DNA of 64,000 nt from Rosistilla carotiformis (GCF_007753095.1 NZ_CP036348.1:1550001-1614000), one strand, 5' to 3'. Positions 52,490 to 62,519 are shown, counted from the stretch's first letter. Notes: a model not told the origin generated them from the letters alone. Numbers and translations: made by a program.

Positions 52490-55018
52490 ATGAGCAGCAC
52501 CGAACGCGAACTATTCATCTCTGTACTCGAAGTCGAGTCACCGATTGCGCGCCGGTCCCTATTGAAGCGATTGTGTCCGGAAGATCACGCGTTGCGGACC
52601 CGCGTCGAGACGTTGCTGGAAACACATGAACGCGGCAGTCAATTTCTTGTCATGCCAGCCATCGAGCAACTGATGCCGTCGACAACTGGAGCGATGGGGC
52701 CGTTGTTTGGCAAACTGACGCGGCTTGAAGAGACTGCAAGCGATTCGCAAACGGGGGGCACCGATGCTGAGTTCGGCGACACGCGAATCTTGGAGTATTT
52801 GGAATCATCGACCCGTGCCGATTCGTTGGGACGATTGGCGCATTACGATCTCTTGGAAATCGTTGGGCAAGGCGCCTTCGGGACAGTCTTCAAGGCGTTG
52901 GACGAAAAGTTGCAGCGGACGGTCGCGATCAAAATGCTTTCGGTCGACTACGCGGCGACTTCGCCAGCCCGGAAACGCTTCCTACGCGAGGCGCGGATGG
53001 CGGCGGCGATTCGTCACGAGAACGTCGTCGCGATCTACGCTGTGGAAGAGTCGCCGATTCCCTACATCGTGATGGAGTATGTCTCGGGGCTGACCTTGCA
53101 ACAACATCTCTTGCAAACCGGGCCTTTGGATTTCGTCGATGTGCTTCGTCTAGGCAAGCAGATCGCCGACGGGCTGGCTGCGGCCCACGCACAACAAGTG
53201 ATTCATCGGGACGTCAAGCCAAGCAATATTCTCTTGGGGCACAAGGCCGAAGCACGAGCCAAACTGACCGATTTTGGGCTCGCTCGAACCAGCGATGATG
53301 CAAGCATCACGCACAGCGGGTTGATTGCAGGAACGCCGCTCTACATGGCTCCGGAACAAGTGTTGGGGCATCGCTTGGATCACCGCGCCGATCTTTTCAG
53401 TTTCGGAAGCGTGCTCTACGAAATGCTCCGCGGACGTCCGCCGTTTCGCGCACCAACAATGCACGCGGTGATGAAGCGTGTGGCCGAGGAGACTCCACGG
53501 GCGCTGGACGAAGTCATTCCCGAGACTCCGACGTGGATGATTGCGATCGTCTCCAAGCTGCATGCGAAAGATCCCGCGGACCGCTACGGATCGGCGACGG
53601 AAGTTAGCGAACTATTGGCGCGGTGTCTGACGGACCTGGAACAGGGCTGCGTTCCTCGCCTGCCAACAGCGTCTGCGAGCAACTCGTCTCGATTCTCCGC
53701 GATGCCATCTCGACTCACCCGCCTGTATTCGGGCGTCGGAAATCAATGCGTCTCCATCGCGGCAGGTTTGCTGCTAACGCTGATTATCGGCGTTGGCGTT
53801 TCCGATGCGACCGGGGTTACTCAATTGGTCTCGACTGTGGTTCGATTGACCACCGGCGCTGGAACGTTGGTCCTGGAAACCGATGATCCCAATACAAAAG
53901 TTTTGATTGACGGCGAAGAAGTCGTCGTCCGCGGCGCAGGTATCGCCGAACTCACGCTTCGTCCAGGCCAGCATCAAGTCGCCGTCATGAAAGATGGAGT
54001 TCTGGCCAAACGAGAATTGGTCTCCATCGAACGCAACGGTCGTTCCGTGTTGCAGGTCCGCTTGGAGCCAGATGATCGGCGATCGCATTCCGAGACGCCG
54101 GCAGCGACCGAAGTGCGATCCCCAAGCACGCTGGCTTCGAATGTGGCGGTGGAAGGGGTCGTTGGGATGTTGCTTTCGGCCGATTGCGAGTGGAGCGAAC
54201 CGATCAACCTGGGGACCGAGATCAACAGCGAATCGGAGGATTCACAGACAACGCTATCGGCGGACGGTTGCCGCATGATGTTCTTTTCCAGACGCAATGG
54301 AACACATGGAATCTACGAATGTCGTCGCGACAGCATCGATCAATCTTTTGGAGCGCCCGTCCGAGTCCCTCCAGAGGATCTCAACGATTCGCGTTTCCAA
54401 TTCAGTCCAGGACTTTCGTCCGATGGGCTCAGCATGGTTTTCTCTTGCCGCGACAAACAACTTGATTTGTTCATCTCGCATCGTGAGTCGCGCGATGAGC
54501 CTTGGCAGCGTGCAAAGGAACTCAACAGCGAATTGAAGTTGGAACGCAACGCGATGCACGCCAGTTTTTCTCCCAGTGGACTGACACTCGCTTTCAGCTC
54601 CTCGCGACCTGTTGGGAAGGCCGGTGCAATGGACATTTGGATCGCTCATCGTCGTTCCTTGAATTCGCCGTGGACGCCAGCGAAAGCTTTGGGCAACGCC
54701 ATCAATACGGACCGCTTCGAAGGACATCCTCAATTGCTCGATGATAATCAGACGTTGTTGTTTGTTCGCAGCTATGACGTCGGTCATTCGGGGCACCCCT
54801 TGATGCGACAATACCTTGCCCAACGCAATAACCAAGGCGAAATCGAAGTGCAGCACCTCAATTCGCCGGTATCGCATTCATTCTTTTTGTTACCCGATGG
54901 GAAGTCGATGTATTTCAGTCGTTGTGGTCCTCCGGGCCGTGGCGCACCGCAGGGGCTTTGGTTAACCCAACGCGTGCCCAAAAGGACCGTGGCCGAAGGT
55001 GACAAGGTGAAGCTGTGA
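52490..55018 (+). CDS. Receptor Ser/Thr protein kinase with C-terminal beta-propeller (kinase 2)
   Basis: An 842-residue paralogue of kinase 1 with the same order of parts: N-terminal tag (L-L-K-R-L-C-P-E-D and L-L-E-T-H-E-R-G-S-Q-F-L), Hanks kinase with G-Q-G-A-F-G, A-I-K-M-L-S, H-R-D-V-K-P-S-N, D-F-G-L-A-R and G-T-P-L-Y-M-A-P-E-Q, one membrane helix (A-A-G-L-L-L-T-L-I-I-G-V-G-V), a PEGA-like domain, and PD40-like blades (S-E-D-S-Q-T-T-L-S-A-D-G). The kinase core is much better conserved between the two copies than the sensor blades. ATG 52490 aligns with the start of kinase 1; TTG 52466 in frame upstream is rejected. Confidence 0.93.
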   Translation: MSSTERELFISVLEVESPIARRSLLKRLCPEDHALRTRVETLLETHERGSQFLVMPAIEQLMPSTTGAMGPLFGKLTRLEETASDSQTGGTDAEFGDTRILEYLESSTRADSLGRLAHYDLLEIVGQGAFGTVFKALDEKLQRTVAIKMLSVDYAATSPARKRFLREARMAAAIRHENVVAIYAVEESPIPYIVMEYVSGLTLQQHLLQTGPLDFVDVLRLGKQIADGLAAAHAQQVIHRDVKPSNILLGHKAEARAKLTDFGLARTSDDASITHSGLIAGTPLYMAPEQVLGHRLDHRADLFSFGSVLYEMLRGRPPFRAPTMHAVMKRVAEETPRALDEVIPETPTWMIAIVSKLHAKDPADRYGSATEVSELLARCLTDLEQGCVPRLPTASASNSSRFSAMPSRLTRLYSGVGNQCVSIAAGLLLTLIIGVGVSDATGVTQLVSTVVRLTTGAGTLVLETDDPNTKVLIDGEEVVVRGAGIAELTLRPGQHQVAVMKDGVLAKRELVSIERNGRSVLQVRLEPDDRRSHSETPAATEVRSPSTLASNVAVEGVVGMLLSADCEWSEPINLGTEINSESEDSQTTLSADGCRMMFFSRRNGTHGIYECRRDSIDQSFGAPVRVPPEDLNDSRFQFSPGLSSDGLSMVFSCRDKQLDLFISHRESRDEPWQRAKELNSELKLERNAMHASFSPSGLTLAFSSSRPVGKAGAMDIWIAHRRSLNSPWTPAKALGNAINTDRFEGHPQLLDDNQTLLFVRSYDVGHSGHPLMRQYLAQRNNQGEIEVQHLNSPVSHSFFLLPDGKSMYFSRCGPPGRGAPQGLWLTQRVPKRTVAEGDKVKL

Positions 55019-55106
55019 TCAAAATCGATTTGCGACACATGACTTAATTTTGCGAGCACCTCTTCGGCGAACCGACGCATCGAAACGAAACCAGTGAAAT
55101 ATTCAA

Positions 55107-56501
55107 ATGTCAGATAGATCCATGAACTTATTGCTCGTCGACGACGACGCCGTCTTTCGCGACGCGTTTGTGCGCTGGATGCATTTTAAAGGGCATCACG
55201 TGACCGCGGTTTCCAGTGGGGCCGAAGCGATCAGCCAATGTGAAAAGCATGACTTTGATATTGCCGTCTTCGACCTGAACATGCCGGGCATGTCGGGACT
55301 GGAGCTGCTGCAACGTGTGCGGTCGCTCAGTACCATTGAAGTCGTAATCCTGACCGGACAAGGAACAATCGAATCTGCCGTATCGGCAATGAAGTTAGGA
55401 GCTTTCGGCTATCTAACCAAACCATGTGCGATGGGAGACCTTGAGGAACGTTGTTTGGCGGCGTTGGAGCATCGTCAACTGCAACTCGATCGCAAAGCTC
55501 CCAAGCCCGTTCCCCTTCGGCGACGTCCGGCGCTGACGATGATTGGGAATTCTCCCTCGATGCGCGAAGTGGTTCGATTGATTCATCGTATCGCCCCCAC
55601 GGACAAGCCTGTCTTAATTCAAGGCGCCAGCGGGACAGGCAAGGAAGTGGTGGCCCGCGCGGTTCAACAAAACAGCGACCTGAGCGACCAACCGTTCGTG
55701 ACAATTAATTGTGCGGCGTTACCGGATCTGCTGGTGGAAAGCGAGCTGTTCGGCCATCAAAAGGGAGCATTTACCGGAGCCACGACGGATAAACCAGGCC
55801 TGTTCGAAATCGCCGATGGAGGCACGCTGTTCATCGACGAAATCGGCGAGCTCCCACTCGCCTTACAGCCCAAATTGCTTCGTGTTCTTGAGGATGGGTC
55901 GATGCGGCGCATCGGCGGTCACCAGGAACGGATCGTCCGCGTGCGGATCATTGTTGCGACCAATCGTGATCTTGCGGCAGAGGTGCAAGCGGGTAACTTC
56001 CGCGAGGATCTGTATTACCGGATTAATGTCCTGTCGATCCATCTGCCTCCGCTGTGCCAGCGAACGGGGGACATCGATCGATTGGTCGATCATTTTCTGC
56101 CCCATCCATGGACGATCGAAGCGTCGGCTCGCGAGGCACTGAACCGTTTCGATTGGCCTGGAAACGTGCGCCAGCTGAGTAATGTTCTGCAACGCGCGAC
56201 GGTGTTGGCGGACGCCAATATGATCACGCTTGACGATTTGCCTGCCGAGATCGCCGGTCGCGCTTCTGCCGTCCGATCGGAGGTTCACGAAACGGCACGT
56301 CCCCGGTTCAACATCAACGATCAAGATAACGAATCGATCGCCCTGGATGATATTTCCAAAGCCCACGTTTTGGATGTTCTTGCCAAGGAGAATGGCAACA
56401 AAGCGAGTGCCGCTCGGAAGCTAGGGATTCATCGTCGCAAGCTTTATCGCTTGTTGGAACGGTACCAATCGAATGACAATTCGGCTCAGATGACTTCTTG
56501 A
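55107..56501 (+). CDS. Sigma-54-dependent response regulator (NtrC family)
   Basis: A 464-residue regulator. Receiver domain at 5-120 with acidic pair D-D-D (12-14), phospho-acceptor Asp 56 (V-F-D-L-N-M-P) and Lys 105. AAA+ domain at about 145-370 with Walker A G-A-S-G-T-G-K-E, the sigma-54 contact loop G-A-F-T-G-A, and Walker B T-L-F-I-D-E-I. Fis-type helix-turn-helix at about 420-458 ([16 protein letters not shown]). It activates sigma-54 promoters; no histidine kinase is adjacent. It starts 89 bases after kinase 2 on the same strand, so it may be cotranscribed with the kinases. Confidence 0.95.
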   Translation: MSDRSMNLLLVDDDAVFRDAFVRWMHFKGHHVTAVSSGAEAISQCEKHDFDIAVFDLNMPGMSGLELLQRVRSLSTIEVVILTGQGTIESAVSAMKLGAFGYLTKPCAMGDLEERCLAALEHRQLQLDRKAPKPVPLRRRPALTMIGNSPSMREVVRLIHRIAPTDKPVLIQGASGTGKEVVARAVQQNSDLSDQPFVTINCAALPDLLVESELFGHQKGAFTGATTDKPGLFEIADGGTLFIDEIGELPLALQPKLLRVLEDGSMRRIGGHQERIVRVRIIVATNRDLAAEVQAGNFREDLYYRINVLSIHLPPLCQRTGDIDRLVDHFLPHPWTIEASAREALNRFDWPGNVRQLSNVLQRATVLADANMITLDDLPAEIAGRASAVRSEVHETARPRFNINDQDNESIALDDISKAHVLDVLAKENGNKASAARKLGIHRRKLYRLLERYQSNDNSAQMTS

Positions 56502-56558
56502 GCCGATCGGATCCGCGAACCGATGGCACACGGCAGGTCGCGGTATCGGCGGCTCATC

Positions 56559-58124
56559 CTATTCGAATAAATTCGAATACACCGTCCAGATGCCCGTCAC
56601 GTACATCGCGAAGACCGATAGCCACAAGCAATGATCCCACAGCAGGCCTGGTTCGAGGCCGACAATACTGCGTCGATATCGGAAGTACAGCGCAGCACCG
56701 CCCAACATCGGCAGCATCAACCCCTGCATTAATCCGCTCAGCAAAACCAAGTGAACCGGATTGGGATACAGCAGATACAAGACAAGACACAGCATCGGGA
56801 ACAAGCCACTGAGTCCTCGGACCCAACGCCGTTGGGTCGCTTCGTCGCTTCGGATAAAACCCATCACGCGGATCGCATCGGAAAACGTCCGAGCGTGGCT
56901 AGCGTTGGCGACAAAGTACGTTGAATAAAGTACGGCAAACGCGCCGAACAGGAACAGGATCGATGCCCAGTTCCCGAACACCGGATGAAACATTGCTGCC
57001 AGCGTGCGCACCATGTGATCCTTGCTTGGGTTGAGATCAGCGCGATGCAACGTTGCCGCTCCCAACAGGTAAAAGACCATCGTTGAAAACGTGTAAACGA
57101 TCATCGAACCCCAGGCATCCAATCGCAGTACCTTCATCCATCCCTTTGCCCGTGCATGCCATTGCGGCGTGTCTTCGCGTGGTCCGGTGAAGCGGCCGTA
57201 ACCCTTTTCCAGACACCAATAGGGATAAACGATCAGCTCTGCGGCACCGACACCGATGATGCCAAACGTCGCCAACGCCGTGACTAACGGCGAAACGTCC
57301 GCTGATTTTGGAGGCAAGCTGAAGCGTAGACCGGATAAGAATTCCGTCGATTTAACACTCCAATCGGGCTGCGCCTGCAACTTGAAAAGATTGTAAATCG
57401 TCAGCAGGGTGAAGCCGGTAACCAGCGTGATCGACAGTGACTGGATCATCCGATAGCGGCCGACGACTAATAAACCACAAGTGATTATTGCCACGATCGC
57501 GGCCCAGATTTTGGCGTCCGGCGGCGGGTTCAATTTCGCTTCATTCCCCACTTGCGTGGCACCATATTGTTCTGCGTATTCGGCGCTCAACGCCTCGGCC
57601 TGAGCGGCTTCGTGGGCGGTCTCGGCTCCCTCTTGTGCGTTTTCAATCGAACGGACTCGCATCAATCGTTGGCTGATCCGCGCATCCTCCGCTTCGTTGT
57701 AAAGCGTTCCCTGGGACGTCAACGGCACGCTGATCGCCAGCGATTGGCCCACGCCGCCAACGATGCCTCCCAGTTGCCCGATCGATGCGAACCACATCGC
57801 GAACCAAAACCAAACCAACCAATTCCCACGACCTACAATGCGTGGACCGGGGACTTCCGACAGGGCATCGAGCGTCGTCTTGCCGCTGGAGAGCGCGTAG
57901 CGGCCGAACTCTACCTGGGCAAAGACCTTGACCACACATCCCAGCAGGATCAACCACAGCAGTAGAAAACCCGCCTCTGCCCCCGTCTTGGTCGTCGCAA
58001 TCAATTCGCCCGAGCCCACGATCGATCCGGCCACGATCATTCCCGGGCCAGCAAAGCGTAACATGCCAAGCCGATGGGTTGGCGGATCGAGCGTCTCAGG
58101 CAGTTTGTCGGTCACAAGTGGCAC
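56559..58124 (-). CDS. Nramp-like membrane transporter, atypical site
   Basis: A 521-residue protein with about 11-12 membrane helices and the general fold signature of Nramp/SLC11 carriers (F-A-G-P-G-M-I-V-A-G-S-I near 24-35). The helix-1 metal-binding motif D-P-G-N is replaced by G-S-G-E (37-40), and the helix-6 M-P-H motif is absent; the corresponding region reads A-E-L-I-V-Y-P-Y-W-C-L-E-K-G-Y-G near 295-310. A long hydrophilic insertion is present near 150-205. It is therefore a divergent member whose substrate is probably not the usual Mn/Fe. The start is GTG 58124; no clear ribosome-binding site. Confidence 0.78.
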   Translation of the reverse strand: MPLVTDKLPETLDPPTHRLGMLRFAGPGMIVAGSIVGSGELIATTKTGAEAGFLLLWLILLGCVVKVFAQVEFGRYALSSGKTTLDALSEVPGPRIVGRGNWLVWFWFAMWFASIGQLGGIVGGVGQSLAISVPLTSQGTLYNEAEDARISQRLMRVRSIENAQEGAETAHEAAQAEALSAEYAEQYGATQVGNEAKLNPPPDAKIWAAIVAIITCGLLVVGRYRMIQSLSITLVTGFTLLTIYNLFKLQAQPDWSVKSTEFLSGLRFSLPPKSADVSPLVTALATFGIIGVGAAELIVYPYWCLEKGYGRFTGPREDTPQWHARAKGWMKVLRLDAWGSMIVYTFSTMVFYLLGAATLHRADLNPSKDHMVRTLAAMFHPVFGNWASILFLFGAFAVLYSTYFVANASHARTFSDAIRVMGFIRSDEATQRRWVRGLSGLFPMLCLVLYLLYPNPVHLVLLSGLMQGLMLPMLGGAALYFRYRRSIVGLEPGLLWDHCLWLSVFAMYVTGIWTVYSNLFE

Positions 58125-58304
58125 CTCAGGGGGAAACGAAACCGCATAGGTTAATGTTTCCCCAGGGCCGATGGAACACCGCAGCGGTCCACTATTTTTC
58201 CGTGGTTACTCTGCTCTTCCGAAGCATTCCATAAAACCGCCGTCCGCTGCGAACCGGAGCCTTGGCTGTTTGAAGATCAACCGACAGCCTGTCGACGCAG
58301 CCAG

Positions 58305-59090
58305 CTAAGGCCAGTTTGGCTCACGCTTTTCGATGAACGCCGCCAATCCCTCGGCCGCAGCCTCCGTGGTGCAAGCGGTCGCTCCCATCGCGGCCCCCAC
58401 CGACATCTGCATCAGCAGCGTTTCTCCGACAGTTTCATTTAACAGACGCTTGCTCAATTGAATCGCCTCAGCCGGTGCGGCGGCGCATTCGCCCACGAGT
58501 TCGTTGGCGCGAACCCAAATGGCGTCGGGATCGACGATCTCGTCGATTAGGTTCAGACGTAGCGCTTCCTGGGCATCGATCTGCTGTGCGGTCAACATCA
58601 TTCGAGCCGCAGTCTTGCCGCCGCTGCGGAAACACAACAGGGGTGAAACAACCCCGCTAATCAGTCCGCGGCGGACCGCAGGTACTCCGAATCGAGCGTT
58701 TGGCGAGGCGACAATTAAATCAGCGGCCAACGCGAGCCCCAGGCCGGCTCCCAACACCGTCCCATCGACCGCGGCAATGATCGGTTTGGGAAACCGTAGC
58801 ATCGTCTCCAGCAAATCCCGCAACTGGGTCCAGTCGTCGTGCCATGCATCAAGCGCATCTTTGGGATCACCGCTGGCGGTCTGGTGCATCTGCTTCAAAT
58901 CCAGGCCGGCACAAAAATGGCTACCACGGGCAGTCAAGATGACGCCACGAACCTTTTTTTCTTGATGCAGATCAAAAAACGCTTGCGAAATCGCTTCGAT
59001 GGCTGATCGATCCAACGCATTCCGTTGATCGGGACGCGTCAACAGAATTGTGCCGCTGGGAGGGTTAACCTGAACAGTAATAGCGGACAC
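58305..59090 (-). CDS. Enoyl-CoA hydratase/isomerase-fold protein, altered active site
   Basis: A 261-residue crotonase-fold protein starting at GTG 59090. The first oxyanion-hole motif is G-S-H-F-C-A-G-L-D-L near 57 and the second A-V-D-G-T-V-L-G-A-G-L-G-L-A-L near 107. The two glutamates used by true enoyl-CoA hydratases are both replaced: the first position (normally G-C-E-L-A) reads G-L-G-L-A, and the second (normally P-E) reads P-A in F-G-V-P-A-V. It may be an isomerase, thioesterase-like or decarboxylase member. It starts 31 bases after the stop of the DUF1573 gene on the same strand. Confidence 0.82.
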   Translation of the reverse strand: MSAITVQVNPPSGTILLTRPDQRNALDRSAIEAISQAFFDLHQEKKVRGVILTARGSHFCAGLDLKQMHQTASGDPKDALDAWHDDWTQLRDLLETMLRFPKPIIAAVDGTVLGAGLGLALAADLIVASPNARFGVPAVRRGLISGVVSPLLCFRSGGKTAARMMLTAQQIDAQEALRLNLIDEIVDPDAIWVRANELVGECAAAPAEAIQLSKRLLNETVGETLLMQMSVGAAMGATACTTEAAAEGLAAFIEKREPNWP

Positions 59091-59121
59091 GGCTCAACGC
59101 CTCCTGACAGAGCGGGAACGA

Positions 59122-60117
59122 CTACATGACTTCGCCCGAAACCGGGCAGGTGGCGCTGTTGCCACCGTTGAGATCGGTCTGAATCTCAATGGATTCAAAG
59201 ATTTTTCCAGGAACTTGGCCCGACGAAAACTGCACATTGACAAAATGCAATGCTTTCTTCCCTTCGGGCTTGGTGAACTGGAACCGCAGATCTTTGCACT
59301 TGATGTCTTTGACTTCAAACGCTTCGGGGCCACGCAAAACCAATCGTTTGCTGACCATGCCCCCCTTGGGCACCGATCCAAGGTTCAAGGAAGCCGGCGT
59401 CAGGATCAAATCGGGTTCGACCCGACCGATCACATCCAATGCGATCGTGGGATTCTTTTCCTCATTAGTGATCAGGGTCATCCGTTCGCGGAATTCTCCA
59501 ACCGGAGAGTCCTTCTTCAGTCCAACTTTCATTTCATACGAAATCCCACGTCCGGTGTTCTCGCGGCGTTGTAGCGACACTTGCAATTGGCTGAACTGAC
59601 TGCGTACGTCTTGGATCTGCCACGCGCCACTTCCGGTATATGAAATCTTGAGCGTGACGGGTTTCGCATCGCCATCGCGGAACGAGCCGAAATTGACCTC
59701 CGCAGGTTCGACCACGACATCCGTACGGATAAAGCCGGAAACGTTCAATTGAACTTCCGCCTGCTGCGGTTCGGCGAAGACCACGGTCACCACCGCTGAT
59801 TTCTGTCCGGTGAAAGACGTTGTGTTGAACTTCGCCACGACCGTCCCCGATTCTCCGGGAGCGATTCGGCCTTTGGCGATCGAAGGTTGCGTGCAGCCAC
59901 AACTGGTTTGCAGCTTTGTGATCAATAGGTCTTTGTCGAGCGTGTTTTTAAAGTCGAAGTGAAACTCCGCCATCGATCCGCGACTGACCGCCCCAAAGTC
60001 GTGTTGGGTTTCGACAAATAACTCTTTCGCCCAGTTTTGTTGTGCCGACGCCCCGTCGCATTGCAGGACCAAAAAACCAACAGCTAGCAAAATGGAAAGA
60101 TATGCTTGTCGATACAT
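59122..60117 (-). CDS. Exported DUF1573 protein
   Basis: A 331-residue exported protein with a signal peptide (M-Y-R-Q-A-Y-L-S-I-L-L-A, cleaved near G-A-S-A-Q). ATG 60117 was preferred over the TTG two codons upstream. DUF1573 domain near 30-120 with G-x-V-S-R-G and T-S-C-G-C-T-Q-P (a conserved Cys pair), followed by two further Ig-like/ASH-type beta domains to the C-terminus, each with D-V-I-G-R or S-L-N-L-G-S-V type strands. Probably a periplasmic binding or scaffold protein; no activity is known. It precedes the crotonase-fold gene, possibly in one transcript. Confidence 0.88.
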   Translation of the reverse strand: MYRQAYLSILLAVGFLVLQCDGASAQQNWAKELFVETQHDFGAVSRGSMAEFHFDFKNTLDKDLLITKLQTSCGCTQPSIAKGRIAPGESGTVVAKFNTTSFTGQKSAVVTVVFAEPQQAEVQLNVSGFIRTDVVVEPAEVNFGSFRDGDAKPVTLKISYTGSGAWQIQDVRSQFSQLQVSLQRRENTGRGISYEMKVGLKKDSPVGEFRERMTLITNEEKNPTIALDVIGRVEPDLILTPASLNLGSVPKGGMVSKRLVLRGPEAFEVKDIKCKDLRFQFTKPEGKKALHFVNVQFSSGQVPGKIFESIEIQTDLNGGNSATCPVSGEVM

Positions 60118-60240
60118 CGGCAAATTTGGAGGGTTTAGGTTAACGAAGCGGTTTCGGCCTAGTTCGGTCGATCCATCTTACACCGTGCTGCGGAGCGATT
60201 ACCACACCGATTTCGCGGCAACTCACGTGCGGGCACTCAC

Positions 60241-60879
60241 TTAGGGGGCCAGGCGGTTGCGATCCCAGCCCCCTCGGCCGTCGCTACGAAATTCAATTCG
60301 GTCGTGCAAACGCCCTGGGCCCCCTTGCCAAAACTCGAGACGAGTCGGGGCAATCCGGTAGCCTCCCCAGAAGCTCGGCAACGGTATCTCTCCCTTGCCA
60401 AAGCGCGCCTTCATCTCCTGCAGCTTCGCCTCCAACAACTGGCGATGCGAGACGACTTCGCTCTGGCGCGACACCCACGCCCCCAGTTGGCTTTCCCGCG
60501 GCCGCTTCAGAAAATATTTTAACGACTCCGCCGAGGAGACCTTCGTCGCGACGCCTTCTACCTCGACTTGTCGGTGTAGTGGCAGCCATTGGAACAGGAG
60601 CGAGACGTGCGCGTTGGCGGCGATCTGTTGCGCCTTGCGGCTGCCGTAGTTGGTGAAGAAGACGAACCCCGATTCGTCAAAATACTTCAACAACACGGTC
60701 CGTTGGCTCGGACGCCCGTTGGCATCGACAGTCGCCAGAACCATCGCGTTGGGTTCCAACAGTTCAGCCGTCGACGCCTGGTCGAACCAAGCGGTGAACT
60801 GTTGGAAGGGATTCGGGTCGACCGAATCGACATCCAATGGTTGCCCGGCATACTCTTGTCGAAGCTCTGAAAGATCCAC
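60241..60879 (-). CDS. pdxH: Pyridoxine/pyridoxamine 5'-phosphate oxidase
   Basis: FMN-dependent oxidation of pyridoxine or pyridoxamine 5'-phosphate to pyridoxal 5'-phosphate, the last step of vitamin B6 synthesis and salvage. Motifs: F-x-x-W-F-D near 28, R-T-V-L-L-K-Y-F near 58 and F-F-T-N-Y-G-S-R-K-A (FMN site), then W-G-G-Y-R-I-A-P and E-F-W-Q-G-G-P-G-R-L-H-D-R at the C-terminus, the PLP-binding tail. GTG 60879 with AGGAA 6 bases upstream gives 212 residues, the usual length; the frame opens at 60918 but only with TTG. It lies 48 bases downstream of the GT87-like gene. Confidence 0.94.
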   Translation of the reverse strand: MDLSELRQEYAGQPLDVDSVDPNPFQQFTAWFDQASTAELLEPNAMVLATVDANGRPSQRTVLLKYFDESGFVFFTNYGSRKAQQIAANAHVSLLFQWLPLHRQVEVEGVATKVSSAESLKYFLKRPRESQLGAWVSRQSEVVSHRQLLEAKLQEMKARFGKGEIPLPSFWGGYRIAPTRLEFWQGGPGRLHDRIEFRSDGRGGWDRNRLAP

Positions 60880-60885
60880 GCGTCG

Positions 60886-60890
60886 TTCCT
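60886..60890 (-). promoter_or_regulatory. Ribosome-binding site that fixes the pdxH start
   Basis: AGGAA on the minus strand, 6 bases before GTG 60879. It supports GTG as the start of pdxH. Confidence 0.6.
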
Positions 60891-60927
60891 GGAATAAAAG
60901 GGCGTTAAATGAATGCAAAAGGTCAGC

Positions 60928-62196
60928 CTAGCGTCCCGCCGGACAGCCAGCAACTAGCGTCATCGGCGGCCGGCCGTACCACGCCAGCATCGCCAACAAG
61001 ACGACGGGCGTTGGCGGAAAGCCGAGGGTTTGGACGATCGAATCGTTGATCGCGGTCGCGACAAAACAGGCGACGATCCACGGCATCGCTTCGCTCAACC
61101 GCCCCTGACACGCGATCGCGATCGGCAGCAAGCCGAGCAGTGTCAGGTCGTAGGCAAAGTAGTGAGGGCTTAACAGGATCGTCCCCAACACCGTCGCGAT
61201 CCAAAAACGGTCGTCCAACGGGGAAACGCTCTGTGGCGAATCGGTTTGCGGTTCTCCAATTCGCGCGGCGCGTCCCATCAGCACGATCACGATCGCCGCG
61301 CCGGCGGCAAACAAGCCCCAGTAGACGGCTCGGTGGGGACCGGTTGCTGTCATCAACAACGCTCCCAGATTCTGAGCCAGATCGGTCGAGTAGCCTGCCG
61401 TTTGATGATACGTTCCCACGCCGGCGACAACGCCGACGTAGTCGCTCCAGCTGCTGACCGGTACAAACAACAACGACGCCGCTGCGATCGTCGCAGCCGA
61501 TCCGGCGGCTGCAAGAACAAAGGACCACCGTCGTCGGGCGATCATCATTCCGATCAACACCGGCACCAAGATCGGCTTCATCAACATCAAACCAAACAAC
61601 GTCCCAGCCCAGCCCTCGCGGCCGCTGCGACACAATGCGAACACTCCGACCCAAACGCCCAGCCACAGTAGACTCTTCTGTCCCATCACCAGGCTCTGCA
61701 TCGCCGGAGGAAAGAGGACCAAGCCGATCACGATCGCAACCACCTGCCCCGTTCTTAACTGTAAACCTCGCGACATCAGCCAAGCGAGTGCCGGCAAACT
61801 GGCTGCCAACAGTGCCAGCCAAACGTAACACGCGCTCGGGTATTCGATCCGCGACAACGGACTGATCGCCGCGTACCAAGCGGGCGGATAGACCATCGGA
61901 TAATACTCCGACTCGGGCCACTCGAATCCCACCAACGCGGCGTCGTGCTGCATTGGATCGGTCGTTGCCGGATCGTAGAGAAGTTCGGCATCGCCGCGAG
62001 CGACCAGCCGTCCACCGATCCATTCCTGCAGAAAATCTCCTCCCAACGCACTCTTCCGCGGCGCTGTTTCGCGGCGGAAGTTGTTGGCTGTCGTCGCGAT
62101 CAAACAAACGACCACGATCGCCAACAACGTCGCAGCACCAACCGCTCGCCTGGTCGACGGGGCTCGATTGGCGGCGGGTTGCGTCGGGGCGGTCAT
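60928..62196 (-). CDS. GT87-like polytopic membrane glycosyltransferase
   Basis: A 422-residue protein with about nine membrane helices and an early G-G-D-F-L-Q-E-W-I-G-G-R (about 48-59). The acidic residue after the first helix, D-x-x-Q/E-W followed by Y-P-P, is typical of GT87 (DUF2029) mannosyltransferases, which use polyprenyl-linked sugar donors. Y-Y-P-M-V-Y-P-P-A-W occurs near 95-104. ATG 62196 was chosen because the 69 upstream residues are Arg/Pro-rich and look non-coding. pdxH follows 48 bases downstream without an obvious functional relation. Confidence 0.8.
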   Translation of the reverse strand: MTAPTQPAANRAPSTRRAVGAATLLAIVVVCLIATTANNFRRETAPRKSALGGDFLQEWIGGRLVARGDAELLYDPATTDPMQHDAALVGFEWPESEYYPMVYPPAWYAAISPLSRIEYPSACYVWLALLAASLPALAWLMSRGLQLRTGQVVAIVIGLVLFPPAMQSLVMGQKSLLWLGVWVGVFALCRSGREGWAGTLFGLMLMKPILVPVLIGMMIARRRWSFVLAAAGSAATIAAASLLFVPVSSWSDYVGVVAGVGTYHQTAGYSTDLAQNLGALLMTATGPHRAVYWGLFAAGAAIVIVLMGRAARIGEPQTDSPQSVSPLDDRFWIATVLGTILLSPHYFAYDLTLLGLLPIAIACQGRLSEAMPWIVACFVATAINDSIVQTLGFPPTPVVLLAMLAWYGRPPMTLVAGCPAGR

Positions 62197-62519
62197 GGGT
62201 TGGATCGCGGGATGGAGTGGTGCTGCAGCGAGCGGCTGCAGCGGTTCGCCGGCTCTCGCCTCACCGTCCACGGGGAATCGGCGCGATGTCGCGCCGCGTG
62301 GGGCAAGGTGTTCCGGGATCGTTGACGTTATCGGAATTACGCGTTCCCTCACCGCATCGAATGCTCGAATCGGTTGGCACGGTTTTGCGGTGTCGTGTCG
62401 CAATCGTCATAATCCGAATCCTCGACCATCGATCCGTTTTACAAACGCGATTTGCCAAGCTAAAAAAAGCTGCACGCCCACCGGTTCCCGTCCTCCCACT
62501 GCAACGAAAGTTCCCCCTC

